This document shows positions 52,380-60,687 of a stretch of 64,000 nt of DNA, in pieces. Made by a program: the position numbers and the translations under genes. Positions within the stretch are counted from its first letter, which is position 1; every line of letters starts with the position of its first letter. The notes beneath the pieces were generated by a model, which worked only from the letters and a program-made list of their open reading frames with translations, was not told the origin of the DNA and made no database searches. Source of the DNA: Catellatospora vulcania (GTDB lineage: Bacteria; Actinomycetota; Actinomycetes; Mycobacteriales; Micromonosporaceae); NCBI RefSeq assembly GCF_009720385.1, contig NZ_ML769301.1, positions 62,001 to 126,000 of the forward strand, read 5' to 3'.

Positions 52380-53690
52380 ATGAGAATGCCAAGGCGCGCC
52401 CTCGCCGCGCTGGCCCTGGTGGCCCTGGTGGCCACCGGGTGCAGCGACCCCGCCTCCGAGACCACGACCGGCGGGCCCGCCACCTGGGCCGAGCCGACCG
52501 CGAAACTCGACGGCGTCACACTGACCATCTGGGCCGCACAGAACAGCAACACCGTGCCCAAGCAGGTCATCGAGGCGTTCCAGGCCGCCACCGGGGCCAA
52601 GGTCGACGTCGTCACCATCCCCGACCCGTACGAGCAGAGCGTGCAGACCAAGGTCGCCACCGGCGACAAGCCCGACCTCGCGTTCTGGCAGCCGACCGCG
52701 TCGATGCTCACCGCCCTCAACGCCAAGGCCAACCTGCAGACCCTCGACGGCGCGCCCTGGCTGGACAAGCTCACCCCGGCGCTGCGCGACATCACCGGCC
52801 TGCTCGACGGCGCCCGCTACGCCGCGCTGGTCACCAGCCCCGCCGTCGAAGGCGTCTACTACAACAAGGAGGTGTTCGCCGCCAACGGCATCACCGCCAC
52901 CCCGAAGAACTTCGGCGAGATGCTCACCGCCGCCCGGCAGCTCAAGGCCAAGGGCGTCACCCCGTTCTTCGAGATGGGCAAGGACCGCTGGGCCACCCAG
53001 TGGTGGGTGCAGGTGCAGCTCGCCGACGCCGCCAAGGCCGGACTCTGGGACAAGATCAACAAGAAGCAGGAGACGTTCTCCAGCCCTGTCGTGCTCGACG
53101 CCATCAAGCAGTACCAGGCGCTGATCAACGAGGGCCTGTTCAACGCCGACATCAAGACCGCGACCTTCGACGACCAGGGCGCGGCGCTGCTGTCCGGCAA
53201 GGCCGCCATGGCTGTACAGGTCAACTCCTTCTTCGGCCAGCTGCAGGCCAAGGCCGACACCGCCACCCTCGACGCCAAGATCGGCTTCTTCCCGATCTCG
53301 CCGACCGGCAACGTCGGCACCTTCATCCCCGACCAGAGCAACGCCCTGGTCGCGTTCAAGACCGGCGACGCCAAGCGCGAAGCCGCCGCCCGCCAGCTGC
53401 TCGCCTACTGGATGGGCCCCGGCTACGCCGGCTTCATCGCCGACCGCAAGACCGTCTCCCTGCAGACCGCCGTGCAGAGCCCCGCGGGCGTTCCGAAGGC
53501 GCTGCTGGACGTGCACTCCTCGCTGAGCAGCTCGGTCGGCTCGATGCAGGCCCTCGCGGTCGCCAACCCCGACCTGTACATCAACCTCGCCGACATGATC
53601 GCCGGCACGATGACCCCCGAACAGGTCGCGACCACCACTCAGGAGCAGTTCGCCCAGCTCGCCAAGGCTGCCGGCGTACCCGGCTTCTGA
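52380..53690 (+). CDS. ABC sugar transporter substrate-binding lipoprotein
   Basis: 436 residues (AAGGAGAT upstream). Signal sequence with lipobox VATGCSD, so lipid-anchored outside the membrane. Bacterial extracellular solute-binding family 1 features: LTIWAAQNSNTVPKQVIEAF, YEQSVQTKVATGDKPDLAFW, GVYYNKEVFAANGI and GKAAMAVQVNSFFGQL. It captures an oligosaccharide, probably the product of the secreted GH. A strong hairpin separates it from the permeases, a common way of making more binding protein than permease. Confidence 0.92.
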   Translation: MRMPRRALAALALVALVATGCSDPASETTTGGPATWAEPTAKLDGVTLTIWAAQNSNTVPKQVIEAFQAATGAKVDVVTIPDPYEQSVQTKVATGDKPDLAFWQPTASMLTALNAKANLQTLDGAPWLDKLTPALRDITGLLDGARYAALVTSPAVEGVYYNKEVFAANGITATPKNFGEMLTAARQLKAKGVTPFFEMGKDRWATQWWVQVQLADAAKAGLWDKINKKQETFSSPVVLDAIKQYQALINEGLFNADIKTATFDDQGAALLSGKAAMAVQVNSFFGQLQAKADTATLDAKIGFFPISPTGNVGTFIPDQSNALVAFKTGDAKREAAARQLLAYWMGPGYAGFIADRKTVSLQTAVQSPAGVPKALLDVHSSLSSSVGSMQALAVANPDLYINLADMIAGTMTPEQVATTTQEQFAQLAKAAGVPGF

Positions 53691-53699
53691 CCCCCGACC

Positions 53700-53739
53700 C
53701 CGCGGTGAGGGCGGCCGCCTACCCCCGCCCTCACCGCGG
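53700..53739 (+). terminator. Perfect 15-bp hairpin between binding protein and permeases
   Basis: CCGCGGTGAGGGCGG at 53700-53714 pairs exactly with 53725-53739 over a 10-base loop, inside the operon. Probably an attenuating or mRNA-stabilising structure rather than a full stop. Confidence 0.7.
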
Positions 53740-53763
53740 AGCACACCACGAAAGGAGCCACCC

Positions 53764-54729
53764 ATGTCGACTGTCCTCGACCACGCCACCGGCGTCCCCA
53801 CCGGAACGCCACCGCAGGACAGCGCCCGGGCCACGCCGGCCAGGGCCCGCCGCAGCTCGGCGATCAGCCGGCACACCCACCCGATGTGGTTCCTCGTCCC
53901 GGCGTTCGCGATCCTGTTCGTCTTCTTCTTCCTGCCCACCGTCTTCAACTTCGTCTACGCGTTCACCGACTGGTCCGGTTTCAAGAGCCAGATCAACCCC
54001 GTCGGCTGGGACAACTTCACCGATCTCGCCGGCAGCGGCACCCTGTACGCCTCGCTGCGGATCACCATCGGCTACGCCGTGCTCGTCGCCGTGTTCCAGA
54101 ACCTGTTCGGCTTCGCCCTGGCCGTCCTGCTCGAACGCGACACCCGCCTCAACCACCTCGTACGGGTGCTGTTCCTCATCCCCGTGCTGATGTCCGCGCT
54201 CGCCGTCGGCTACATCTTCCAGGCCCTGCTCAAGCCCGAAGGCGCCCTCAACGGGCTGCTGTCCGCCCTCACCGGCGCCGACGTGCACACCGCCTGGCTC
54301 GGCAGCACCAGCTGGACCATCGTGGTCGTCGCCGCCATCCACGCCTGGAAGTGGATGGGCCTGTCCATGCTCATCTACCTCGCCGGATTCAAGACCATCC
54401 CCGTCGACCTCGTCGAGGCCGCGCACATCGACGGCGCATCGCCCTGGCGGGCGTTCTGGTGCATCCGGTTCCCGCTGCTGGCCCCCGCGGTCACCTTCAA
54501 CGTCGCCACCGCACTGCTCGGCTCCATGAACGGCTTCGACATCGTCCAGGCCACCACCGCGGGCGGCCCCGCCCGCACCACCGAGATCCTCAACATCTTC
54601 ATCTACCGCACCTTCGGGCAGGGCCTGTTCGCCCAGGCGACCACCATGAGCCTGATGCTGTTCCTGCTGGTCGCGCTGCTCGCCTTCCCCGTCATCCGCT
54701 TCCTGCGCAAGCGTGAGGAGATCCTGTGA
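53764..54729 (+). CDS. ABC sugar transporter permease (MalF type)
   Basis: 321 residues, ATG with GAAAGGAG upstream. A hydrophilic start is followed by about six membrane segments (LVPAFAILFVFFFLPTVFNF, VRVLFLIPVLMSALAVGYIF). The EAA-loop contacting the ATPase is VEAAHIDGASPWRAFWCIRF. The C-terminus is typical (TTEILNIFIYRTFGQGLFAQ). Its stop overlaps the GTG of the second permease, so the two are coupled and should form a heterodimer. Confidence 0.95.
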   Translation: MSTVLDHATGVPTGTPPQDSARATPARARRSSAISRHTHPMWFLVPAFAILFVFFFLPTVFNFVYAFTDWSGFKSQINPVGWDNFTDLAGSGTLYASLRITIGYAVLVAVFQNLFGFALAVLLERDTRLNHLVRVLFLIPVLMSALAVGYIFQALLKPEGALNGLLSALTGADVHTAWLGSTSWTIVVVAAIHAWKWMGLSMLIYLAGFKTIPVDLVEAAHIDGASPWRAFWCIRFPLLAPAVTFNVATALLGSMNGFDIVQATTAGGPARTTEILNIFIYRTFGQGLFAQATTMSLMLFLLVALLAFPVIRFLRKREEIL

Positions 54730-55598
54730 CCCAGCCGACCTACCCGGCCCGCCGACCGGTCCGCGCCCGCCGGCACGAGGTGAGCATCTGGTCGCGGCTG
54801 CGCCCGCCGTTCGTCACCGTGCTGGCCGCGGTCCTCATCGGCGTACCCCTGTGGCTGGTCGTCGCGACCGCCGGCAAGTCCCAGGGCGAAGCGCTCACCC
54901 CGAACCTGTCCTGGCCGACCGACTGGCAGCTCGGGCAGAACCTGGCCGACGTGTGGACCCAGGGCGACATCCCCGCCGCGTTCCTGGGCAGCCTGCTCGT
55001 CATGGTGCCCGCCGTCGCCGGGGTGCTCACCCTCGGCTCGATGGCCGCCTGGGTCCTGGCCCGCCGTGCCACCAGGCTCAACGCGGTGCTCTACGCCCTG
55101 GCCATCAGCGGCATCGTGCTGCCCCCGGCCGTGGTCACCATCGTGCTGCTGCTGCGCCAGCTCGGCCTGGCCGGCAGCTCGCTCGGGATGATCGGCGTCT
55201 ACATGGGCATCTACCTGTCCACCGTCATCTTCTTCGTCACCGGCTTCATCCGCACCGTGCCGATCTCGCTGGAGGAGGCCGCCCGCGTCGACGGGGCCCG
55301 CCCCGCCGTCGTGTTCATCCGGATCATCCTGCCCGTGCTGCGCCCCGTGCTGGCCACCGCGACGATCCTGATCTGCCTGTACGTCTGGAACGACGTCTTC
55401 TACTCGTTCTTCGTCGTCGGCGGCCGGCTCGACACCCTGCCGCTGAACCTGTTCCAGGTCGCCAGCGCGGGCCTCTACCTCAACAACTGGCACCTCATCT
55501 TCGCCTACATCATCCTGATGAGCCTGCCGCTGCTCATCGTTCTCGCGGTGGCCCAACGAAAGATCATTTCAGGTATCACCAGCGGCGCGGTCAAATGA
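54726..55598 (+). CDS. ABC sugar transporter permease (MalG type)
   Basis: 290 residues. It starts with GTG within the overlapping stop codon of the first permease. About six membrane segments (SLLVMVPAVAGVLTLGSMAA, SGIVLPPAVVTIVLLLRQ), with the EAA-loop EEAARVDGARPAVVFIRIIL. The ATPase is not encoded nearby; in actinomycetes one shared MsiK-like ATPase often serves many sugar importers. Last gene of the operon. Confidence 0.95.
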   Translation: MTQPTYPARRPVRARRHEVSIWSRLRPPFVTVLAAVLIGVPLWLVVATAGKSQGEALTPNLSWPTDWQLGQNLADVWTQGDIPAAFLGSLLVMVPAVAGVLTLGSMAAWVLARRATRLNAVLYALAISGIVLPPAVVTIVLLLRQLGLAGSSLGMIGVYMGIYLSTVIFFVTGFIRTVPISLEEAARVDGARPAVVFIRIILPVLRPVLATATILICLYVWNDVFYSFFVVGGRLDTLPLNLFQVASAGLYLNNWHLIFAYIILMSLPLLIVLAVAQRKIISGITSGAVK

Positions 55599-55781
55599 CG
55601 GCGATGGATTTCGGCGGCCGCCGCCGTGACCGCCCTCGCGGGGGTGGTCGCGGCCACCTCGCAGGGCGCGGCAGCAACCCGCCCGAGGGCCGCGCCCCCG
55701 CGCCCCGAGGCCGATCTGCTCCATGACGCGGAGCAGATCCTGATCGGTCGCTGCAACCACGGCTCGGGGCGCGACGGCTGA
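55599..55781 (+). pseudogene. N-terminal remnant of a secreted protein
   Basis: Directly after the permease stop, the frame reads AAAVTALAGVVAATSQGAAA, which looks like a signal peptide, then PEADLLHDAEQILIGRCNHG and a stop. No start codon with a ribosome site remains and the protein is too short, so it appears to be the decayed start of a gene. The Cys-containing segment resembles actinobacterial hypothetical proteins, but I cannot name the family. Confidence 0.4.
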
Positions 55782-55845
55782 CAGACGCGGGTCGACGACG
55801 AGATCGCGGGCTTCGAGTGGTCGTCGTCCTGCGGCTGATCAGGTG

Positions 55846-55880
55846 ACATGGGGTGGCACCCGTCGGGTGCCACCCCATGT
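55846..55880 (+). terminator. Perfect 16-bp hairpin terminator after the operon
   Basis: ACATGGGGTGGCACCC at 55846-55861 pairs exactly with 55865-55880 around a 3-base loop, 250 bp after the last permease gene. Confidence 0.85.
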
Positions 55881-55894
55881 CGTGTCCGGACACG
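55881..55894. promoter_or_regulatory. Perfect 14-bp palindrome upstream of the ArsR gene
   Basis: CGTGTCCGGACACG directly follows the terminator and lies 41 bp before the ArsR start, a candidate regulator site. Confidence 0.5.
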
Positions 55895-55913
55895 GTATTG
55901 CCCGGACGACTCC

Positions 55914-55929
55914 GTAAGTCTAAGCTTAC
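55914..55929. promoter_or_regulatory. ArsR operator candidate
   Basis: GTAAG and CTTAC (55914-55918, 55925-55929) form an inverted repeat six bases before the GTG start of the ArsR gene. The position just at the start suits ArsR autorepression. Confidence 0.5.
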
Positions 55930-55934
55930 CGTTC

Positions 55935-56261
55935 GTGGACGCTTACGGAGATCCTGGACTGGGCCTGCTCGGCGACCCGACCCGACGTGCGATCTTCGAG
56001 CTGCTGGCCCGGCAACCGTGCTCCGTGGGCGAGCTGGCCACCCGCCTGCCGATCAGCCGGCCCGCGGTGTCCCAGCACCTGCGGGTGCTCAAGGACGGCG
56101 GCCTGGTCGTCAGCCGAGCCGAAGGCACCCGCCGCGTCCACCAGCTCAACCCCGACGGAGTGACCGCGCTGCGCGCCTACCTGGACCGTGTCTGGGAAGA
56201 CGCGCTCACGGCCTTCCAGAAGGCTGCCGACAACGCCGGATCCGAGCAGGAGAAACAATGA
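55935..56261 (+). CDS. ArsR-family transcriptional regulator
   Basis: 108 residues from the GTG at 55935. LLGDPTRRAIFELLARQPCS, VGELATRLPISRPAVSQHLR and VLKDGGLVVSRAEGTRRVHQ give the winged helix typical of ArsR, with no metal-binding Cys pair at the usual helix. The stop overlaps the ATG of an SRPBCC (AHSA1-type) gene, a classic pair in which the regulator and the ligand-binding protein are made together. Confidence 0.92.
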   Translation: MDAYGDPGLGLLGDPTRRAIFELLARQPCSVGELATRLPISRPAVSQHLRVLKDGGLVVSRAEGTRRVHQLNPDGVTALRAYLDRVWEDALTAFQKAADNAGSEQEKQ

Positions 56262-56761
56262 CCACCGCACCCGCGATTCCGCCCCTCCATGGCAAGATCA
56301 CCGTCGGCGTGTCCGCCGAGCGGGCGTTCGACCTGTTCACCCGATCGTTCAACACCTGGTGGCCGGCGCAGTTCCACATCGGCCAGGCCGAGCCGGCCGA
56401 AGCCGTCATCGAACCCCACGTGGGCGGGCGCTGGTACGAGCGCGGCGTCGACGGCAGCGAGTGCGACTGGGGCCGTGTGCTGGCCTGGGAGCCGCCGCAC
56501 CGCCTCGTCGTCACCTGGCAGATCAACGGGATGTGGCAGTTCGACCCCGAGCCCGCCAACGCCAGCGAGATCGAGATCCGGTTCACCCCGGACGGGCCCG
56601 AGCAGACCGTCGTCGATCTCGAACACCGCCACCTCGAGCGCCTTGTCGCCGGCCAGGCGATGCGCGACGCGCTCGTCGGTGGTGGCGACTGGCGCGCCGT
56701 CCTCGAGCTGTTCGCCAAGGCGGCAGTCGACCAGCGGCGCGCCGGCGATCAGTTGCTGTAG
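56258..56761 (+). CDS. SRPBCC/AHSA1-type ligand-binding protein
   Basis: 167 residues. Start-to-stop ATGA overlap with the ArsR gene. VGVSAERAFDLFTRSFNTWW, GGRWYERGVDGSECDWGRVL and DLEHRHLERL are typical of the START-like/AHSA1 fold, which holds hydrophobic ligands. Its role beside ArsR is unknown but the arrangement recurs in many bacteria. The gene overlaps the end of the opposite-strand repeat gene by 13 bases. Confidence 0.9.
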   Translation: MTTAPAIPPLHGKITVGVSAERAFDLFTRSFNTWWPAQFHIGQAEPAEAVIEPHVGGRWYERGVDGSECDWGRVLAWEPPHRLVVTWQINGMWQFDPEPANASEIEIRFTPDGPEQTVVDLEHRHLERLVAGQAMRDALVGGGDWRAVLELFAKAAVDQRRAGDQLL

Positions 56762-58005
56762 AGGTACTTCACCCCGGAGATCGCCATGGCGCTGGTCCGG
56801 GAGCCTCGCACGCCGGTGTTGAGGTTGCGCCATCCCATGTGGCTGCTCGCCTCGTGGATGTACCCGCCTGCCGACGTGTAGATCAACTTTTCACCGTTGT
56901 TGTTGGCTGCCGCGATGCCGGAGTTCGACACCCCGGAGATCCCGGTCCACACGTTCGCCCAGCCGGCGTTGCTGGCCGCCTCGTACACCGAGCCTCCGTT
57001 GACCACGTAGAGGATCTTCGTGGAGCCGTGCGTGATCGCGGCGACGGCCGAGCCGGGCACGCCGGAGTTGAGGTTGCGCCAGCCGTTCGCGCTGCTGGCC
57101 TCGTGGACGTAACCGCCGACGATGCTGTAGATGTACTTGATCCCGTCAAGCGCGATCACGGAGATCGACGAGGCGCCGACCCCGCCGATCCCGGTGTTGA
57201 GGTTGCGCCATCCGTTGGCGCTGTGTGCTTCGTGCACGTACCCGCCCACCACGGAGTAGATGTACTTGACGTTGTTGAGGTTGAGCGCCGCCAGCGCCGT
57301 GCCCTGTGCGCCGCTGATCCCGGTCCACAGATTGTTCCAGCCGGTGCTGCTGGCCGCCTCGAACACCTGGCCGCCCCGCAGGCTGTAAAGGATCTTCGTG
57401 CCGCCGACGCCGATCGCCGCCGTCGACGAACCGGTGACCGGCCCGTTGGCGCCGCCCACGGCCAGCGCCCGCCAGCCGTTGTTGCTGGCGGCTTCGAACA
57501 CCTGCCGCGCCGCCGCCGCGCGGGCCTGGGCCAGCAGTTGCTCGGCGACGGGCCGGGCCTCGTCGTAGCGGGTCGGGAAGGCCGATCGCTGCACACCCTG
57601 GGCGACCTGCCCGGCTGTCCAGGAAGGATTGGCCGCGGCCAGCGGGATGGCGCGGCTGAAGAACGAGTTGCTGGCGAAACGCACGTCCAGGATCTGTGCC
57701 GCGGTGCCCCAGCCCTGCGAGGGCCGCTGCTGGAAGACACCGAGGGAGTCCCGGTCGCCGCAGTTGAGGTTGTTCATGTGCGACTCCACCCAGCCCGCCT
57801 CGAAGCCGGCGAGCAGTACGCGCTCGCTCGCGCCCAGCTCCGTGGCGACGGCGTAGACGGCGTCGAGCACCGCGGGGTCGGCGGTGGACGGAATGGACCC
57901 GCAGGCGGCGTTGGCTGCCGTGGCGGGGGAGAGGGGCTCCATCGCCACCAGCCCGGCGGCGGCGGCGAACAGGCTCAGGGCGCTTCGGCGGGTGATTGCG
58001 GGCAC
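56749..58005 (-). CDS. Tat-exported transglycosylase-like protein with six lectin-like repeats
   Basis: 418 residues from the GTG at 58005 (AGAGGAAC upstream). A twin-arginine signal, ITRRSALSLFAAAAGLV. The catalytic part (about 35-165) has VLLAGFEAGWVESHMNNLNC, DSLGVFQQRPSQGWGTAAQI and NSFFSRAI, which fit a lysozyme/transglycosylase-like fold with a Glu in the first motif. From about residue 170 come six repeats of the same kind as in the M23 enzyme at 5056, e.g. HEASSANGWRNLNSGVPG and ILYVVNGGSVYEAASNAGWA. It should cut glycan strands of cell wall while bound through the repeats. Confidence 0.85.
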   Translation of the reverse strand: MPAITRRSALSLFAAAAGLVAMEPLSPATAANAACGSIPSTADPAVLDAVYAVATELGASERVLLAGFEAGWVESHMNNLNCGDRDSLGVFQQRPSQGWGTAAQILDVRFASNSFFSRAIPLAAANPSWTAGQVAQGVQRSAFPTRYDEARPVAEQLLAQARAAAARQVFEAASNNGWRALAVGGANGPVTGSSTAAIGVGGTKILYSLRGGQVFEAASSTGWNNLWTGISGAQGTALAALNLNNVKYIYSVVGGYVHEAHSANGWRNLNTGIGGVGASSISVIALDGIKYIYSIVGGYVHEASSANGWRNLNSGVPGSAVAAITHGSTKILYVVNGGSVYEAASNAGWANVWTGISGVSNSGIAAANNNGEKLIYTSAGGYIHEASSHMGWRNLNTGVRGSRTSAMAISGVKYLYSN

Positions 58006-58367
58006 GGGTTCCTCTGGCGGGGGGTAGGGGTGGGTCGTGTGACGCCCGTTCCGAGGCGGCAGCGCCGTGCAGCGTACATATCGGACCGTACAACGAATGC
58101 ACATTCTGTCTGCGGTCCCGCCGTGCCCCCTTCGCGTTGTGCGAATCCGCAGTTCAGGGCGCGGCAGAACACGGGACTGCCGGTTGGCGCCGGTCGAATT
58201 GCAGTCGTGGCACCACGCTGCGGCCGGCTCGGGGTCGGTGGCCAGAGCACCTCGATCGGGCGCCTTCGGCAGAGCGGGCCGGCGAATTCGGCGTAGCAGC
58301 GCCATCGTCAGTTAACGGCGTTACGAGAACTTCCATGTATGGATGCGATCCACCGTTTCTCGTGTGG

Positions 58368-58385
58368 TGTCAAGTTTGTTTGACA
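58368..58385. promoter_or_regulatory. TGTCAA-N6-TTGACA operator, copy 1
   Basis: TGTCAAGTTTGTTTGACA. Perfect TGTCAA/TTGACA arms, 71 bp upstream of the deazaflavin gene start. Confidence 0.7.
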
Positions 58386-58415
58386 TGGCGGCGACCCTGG
58401 GCCTATCGTTGGGCT

Positions 58416-58433
58416 TGTCAAAAATATTTGACA
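58416..58433. promoter_or_regulatory. TGTCAA-N6-TTGACA operator, copy 2
   Basis: TGTCAAAAATATTTGACA, a near-perfect palindrome with the same arms. Its centre is 48 bp from copy 1 and it lies 22 bp before the start codon, where it would block transcription. Confidence 0.75.
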
Positions 58434-58455
58434 CCGTCCCCAGAAAGGAGCTGCT

Positions 58456-58932
58456 GTGGCACGGGCAAAGCTCCCGCCCCGGTGGGTCATCCACGCGGCC
58501 TGGCGGATTCACCGAGGCATCTATCGCGTCAGCGGTGGGCGCATGGGACTGTCCCGCCCGAAGCCGGGCGGCTGGGGCACCCTGCGGCTGACCACCACCG
58601 GACGCCGCAGCGGCCGCGAGCGCAGCGTGCTGGTCGGCTACTACGAGGACGGTCCCAACCTGGTCACGATGGCCATGAACGGCTGGGGAGCCGCCGAACC
58701 CGCCTGGTGGCTCAACCTGCTCGCCCGTCCTGAAGCGACGGCAGAACTCAACGGCGAGTTCCGCCACGTGACCGCTCGGGCCGCGGTGGGCGACGAAAGG
58801 CGACGGCTCTGGGACCGCTGGCGCACCATCGACGCGAACCTGGACGAGTACGCCGCACGCCGGCCCCGGGAAACCACGGTGGTGGTGCTCGAAACGCGCA
58901 GCCTGCCGGAGATCGGGGGCAGCGCCGGCTGA
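58456..58932 (+). CDS. Deazaflavin (F420)-dependent nitroreductase-family protein
   Basis: 158 residues from a GTG with AAAGGAG upstream. GTLRLTTTGRRSGRERSVLV, YEDGPNLVTMAMNGWGAAEP and WWLNLLARPEATAELNG are Ddn-like family motifs. The N-terminal basic helix (WVIHAAWRIHRGIYRVSGG) may touch the membrane. Probably regulated by the two flanking palindromes; the regulator is not in this window. Likely quinone or xenobiotic reduction with F420. Confidence 0.9.
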   Translation: MARAKLPPRWVIHAAWRIHRGIYRVSGGRMGLSRPKPGGWGTLRLTTTGRRSGRERSVLVGYYEDGPNLVTMAMNGWGAAEPAWWLNLLARPEATAELNGEFRHVTARAAVGDERRRLWDRWRTIDANLDEYAARRPRETTVVVLETRSLPEIGGSAG

Positions 58933-59119
58933 TCCGCGCTGGTCGGGTGGCCGGCGGACCGAACACGCACCGCGCGAGGTGACCCGGAACCTCTGCTCAC
59001 CAGTCGCCAGCCGGAAGACCGGTCCTGTTTGACCCGTGTTCAGGTGGCGGCCGCAGCGGCGATGAAAGCTGTCGCCGCGCCCACGTCGGGGCGCGCGGTA
59101 TCTGCGGAAGGAAGCAGCT

Positions 59120-60511
59120 GTGCGAATCGGTCCACGGGCAGGCATTCGACTCGTCCTGGCGGTACTGCTGGGGACAGCGGTCACCGGCCTCGTCGTTCCA
59201 GCCGCGCACGCGGCAGCCACGGACGTCCGCATCAACGAGGTCGAGTCGAGCGGTGGCAGCCCCGGTGACTGGGTCGAGGTGACCAACATCGGCGCCACCG
59301 CGGTCGACCTGTCCGGCTGGGTGGTCAAGGACAACGACGCCGGCCACGCGTACACGATCGCCGCCGGGGTTTCCCTGGCACCGGGCGCGTTCCTGGCCCT
59401 GGACGTGGACCCGGCGTTCGGCCTCGGCAGTGCCGACTCGGCCCGCCTGTACCAGGCCGGTGGCAGCACCCTGGTCGACTCCTACACCTGGACCAGCCAC
59501 GCGGGCACCACCTACGGCCGGTGCGCGAACGGCACCGGGGCGTTCACGACCACCACCACGGCCACCAAGGCCTCGGCGAACGCGTGCCCGCCGCCCCCGC
59601 CCGCCGCCTGGCCGGGCGGCTCCGGGGTCGCCAACGCCGACACCACCGGCTTCTTCGGCGCCAACCTCAGCGGGGTGGCCTACGAGAACGCGTCGGTGGT
59701 GTGGGCGGTGAAGAACGGCCCCGGCAAGTTGTACCGGCTGGTCCCCAACGGCGCCCTGTGGCAGGCCGACACCACCGGTGGCTGGTCTGCGGGCAAGACC
59801 CTGCGGTATGCGAGCGGATCAGGTGACCCGGACGCCGAGGCCGTCGTGTCGACCCCGGACGGTGTCGTGGTGGCCACCGAGCGGGACAACAACAACAGCG
59901 GAACGAGCCTGCTCAAGGTCCTGCGCTACGCGACCGCCGGCACCGCCACCAGCCTGAACGCGACCGCCGAGTGGAACCTCACCGCCGACCTGCCCGCCGC
60001 AGCGGCCAACAGCGGCCTCGAGGCCATCACGTGGGTGCCGGATGCGGCACTGGTCGCGGCCGGTTTCCGCGACGAGCGCACCGGTGCGCTCTACGACCCG
60101 AGCACCTACCCGGGCCACGGCAGCGGGCTCTACCTCGTCGGGCTGGAGTCCAACGGGGCCGTCTACGCGTACGCGCTCAACCAGGCCGGTGGTGGGTTCA
60201 CCCGGGTCGCCACGATCGCCGGTGGGCAGGCGGCCGTCATGGACCTGGAGTGGGAGCCCGCGACAGGTCGGCTCTGGGCCGTCTGCGACGACACCTGTTC
60301 GGGACGCGCCACCACCCTGACCGTGAACGCGCAGGGCCGGTTCGTGGCCACCAGCACCCACAACCGGCCGACCGGCATGTCCAACTACAACAACGAGGGC
60401 TTCGCCATCGCCCCGCAGTCCGCCTGCGTCGGCGGCGCCAAGCAGGTGCTGTGGTCCGACGACGGCAACGACAGCAGCCACGCCCTTCGCTCCGGCACGC
60501 TGTCCTGCTGA
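59120..60511 (+). CDS. Secreted protein with lamin-tail domain and propeller-like region
   Basis: 463 residues from a GTG with GGAAGGAAG upstream. Signal peptide to about 33. The lamin-tail domain (about 35-150) reads VRINEVESSGGSPGDWVEVT and LSGWVVKDNDAGHAYTIAAG. From about 165 to the end: NLSGVAYENASVVWAVKNGP, AEAVVSTPDGVVVATERDNN and NNEGFAIAPQSAC, similar to phytase-like/esterase-like beta-propellers. Extracellular. Function unknown. A perfect 14-bp hairpin follows. Confidence 0.82.
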   Translation: MRIGPRAGIRLVLAVLLGTAVTGLVVPAAHAAATDVRINEVESSGGSPGDWVEVTNIGATAVDLSGWVVKDNDAGHAYTIAAGVSLAPGAFLALDVDPAFGLGSADSARLYQAGGSTLVDSYTWTSHAGTTYGRCANGTGAFTTTTTATKASANACPPPPPAAWPGGSGVANADTTGFFGANLSGVAYENASVVWAVKNGPGKLYRLVPNGALWQADTTGGWSAGKTLRYASGSGDPDAEAVVSTPDGVVVATERDNNNSGTSLLKVLRYATAGTATSLNATAEWNLTADLPAAAANSGLEAITWVPDAALVAAGFRDERTGALYDPSTYPGHGSGLYLVGLESNGAVYAYALNQAGGGFTRVATIAGGQAAVMDLEWEPATGRLWAVCDDTCSGRATTLTVNAQGRFVATSTHNRPTGMSNYNNEGFAIAPQSACVGGAKQVLWSDDGNDSSHALRSGTLSC

Positions 60512-60536
60512 GAGCGGCCTTCTGGACTGATCCCCC

Positions 60537-60567
60537 GGGTCGCCCGTCGCGCGGCGACGGGCGACCC
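60537..60567 (+). terminator. Perfect 14-bp hairpin terminator
   Basis: GGGTCGCCCGTCGC at 60537-60550 pairs exactly with 60554-60567 around a 3-base loop. Confidence 0.82.
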
Positions 60568-60687
60568 GATCGTGTCCGGCTGGGCGCCGACGGGGACGCG
60601 GCCGCGCCCGGATCGCCGGGTCCCGGGACTCCCGCCGAACCCGTGCTCGACGGGGTCGTCCCGCCGCCGTCGGACCGGCGACCGCCG

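Larger units (their letters stand above)
58006..58455. other. Intergenic region with paired operators
   Basis: 450 bp between the divergent transglycosylase-like and deazaflavin genes. It contains two TGTCAA-N6-TTGACA sites, listed separately. The rest, including the AT-poor 58100-58320, shows no credible gene. Confidence 0.6.
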
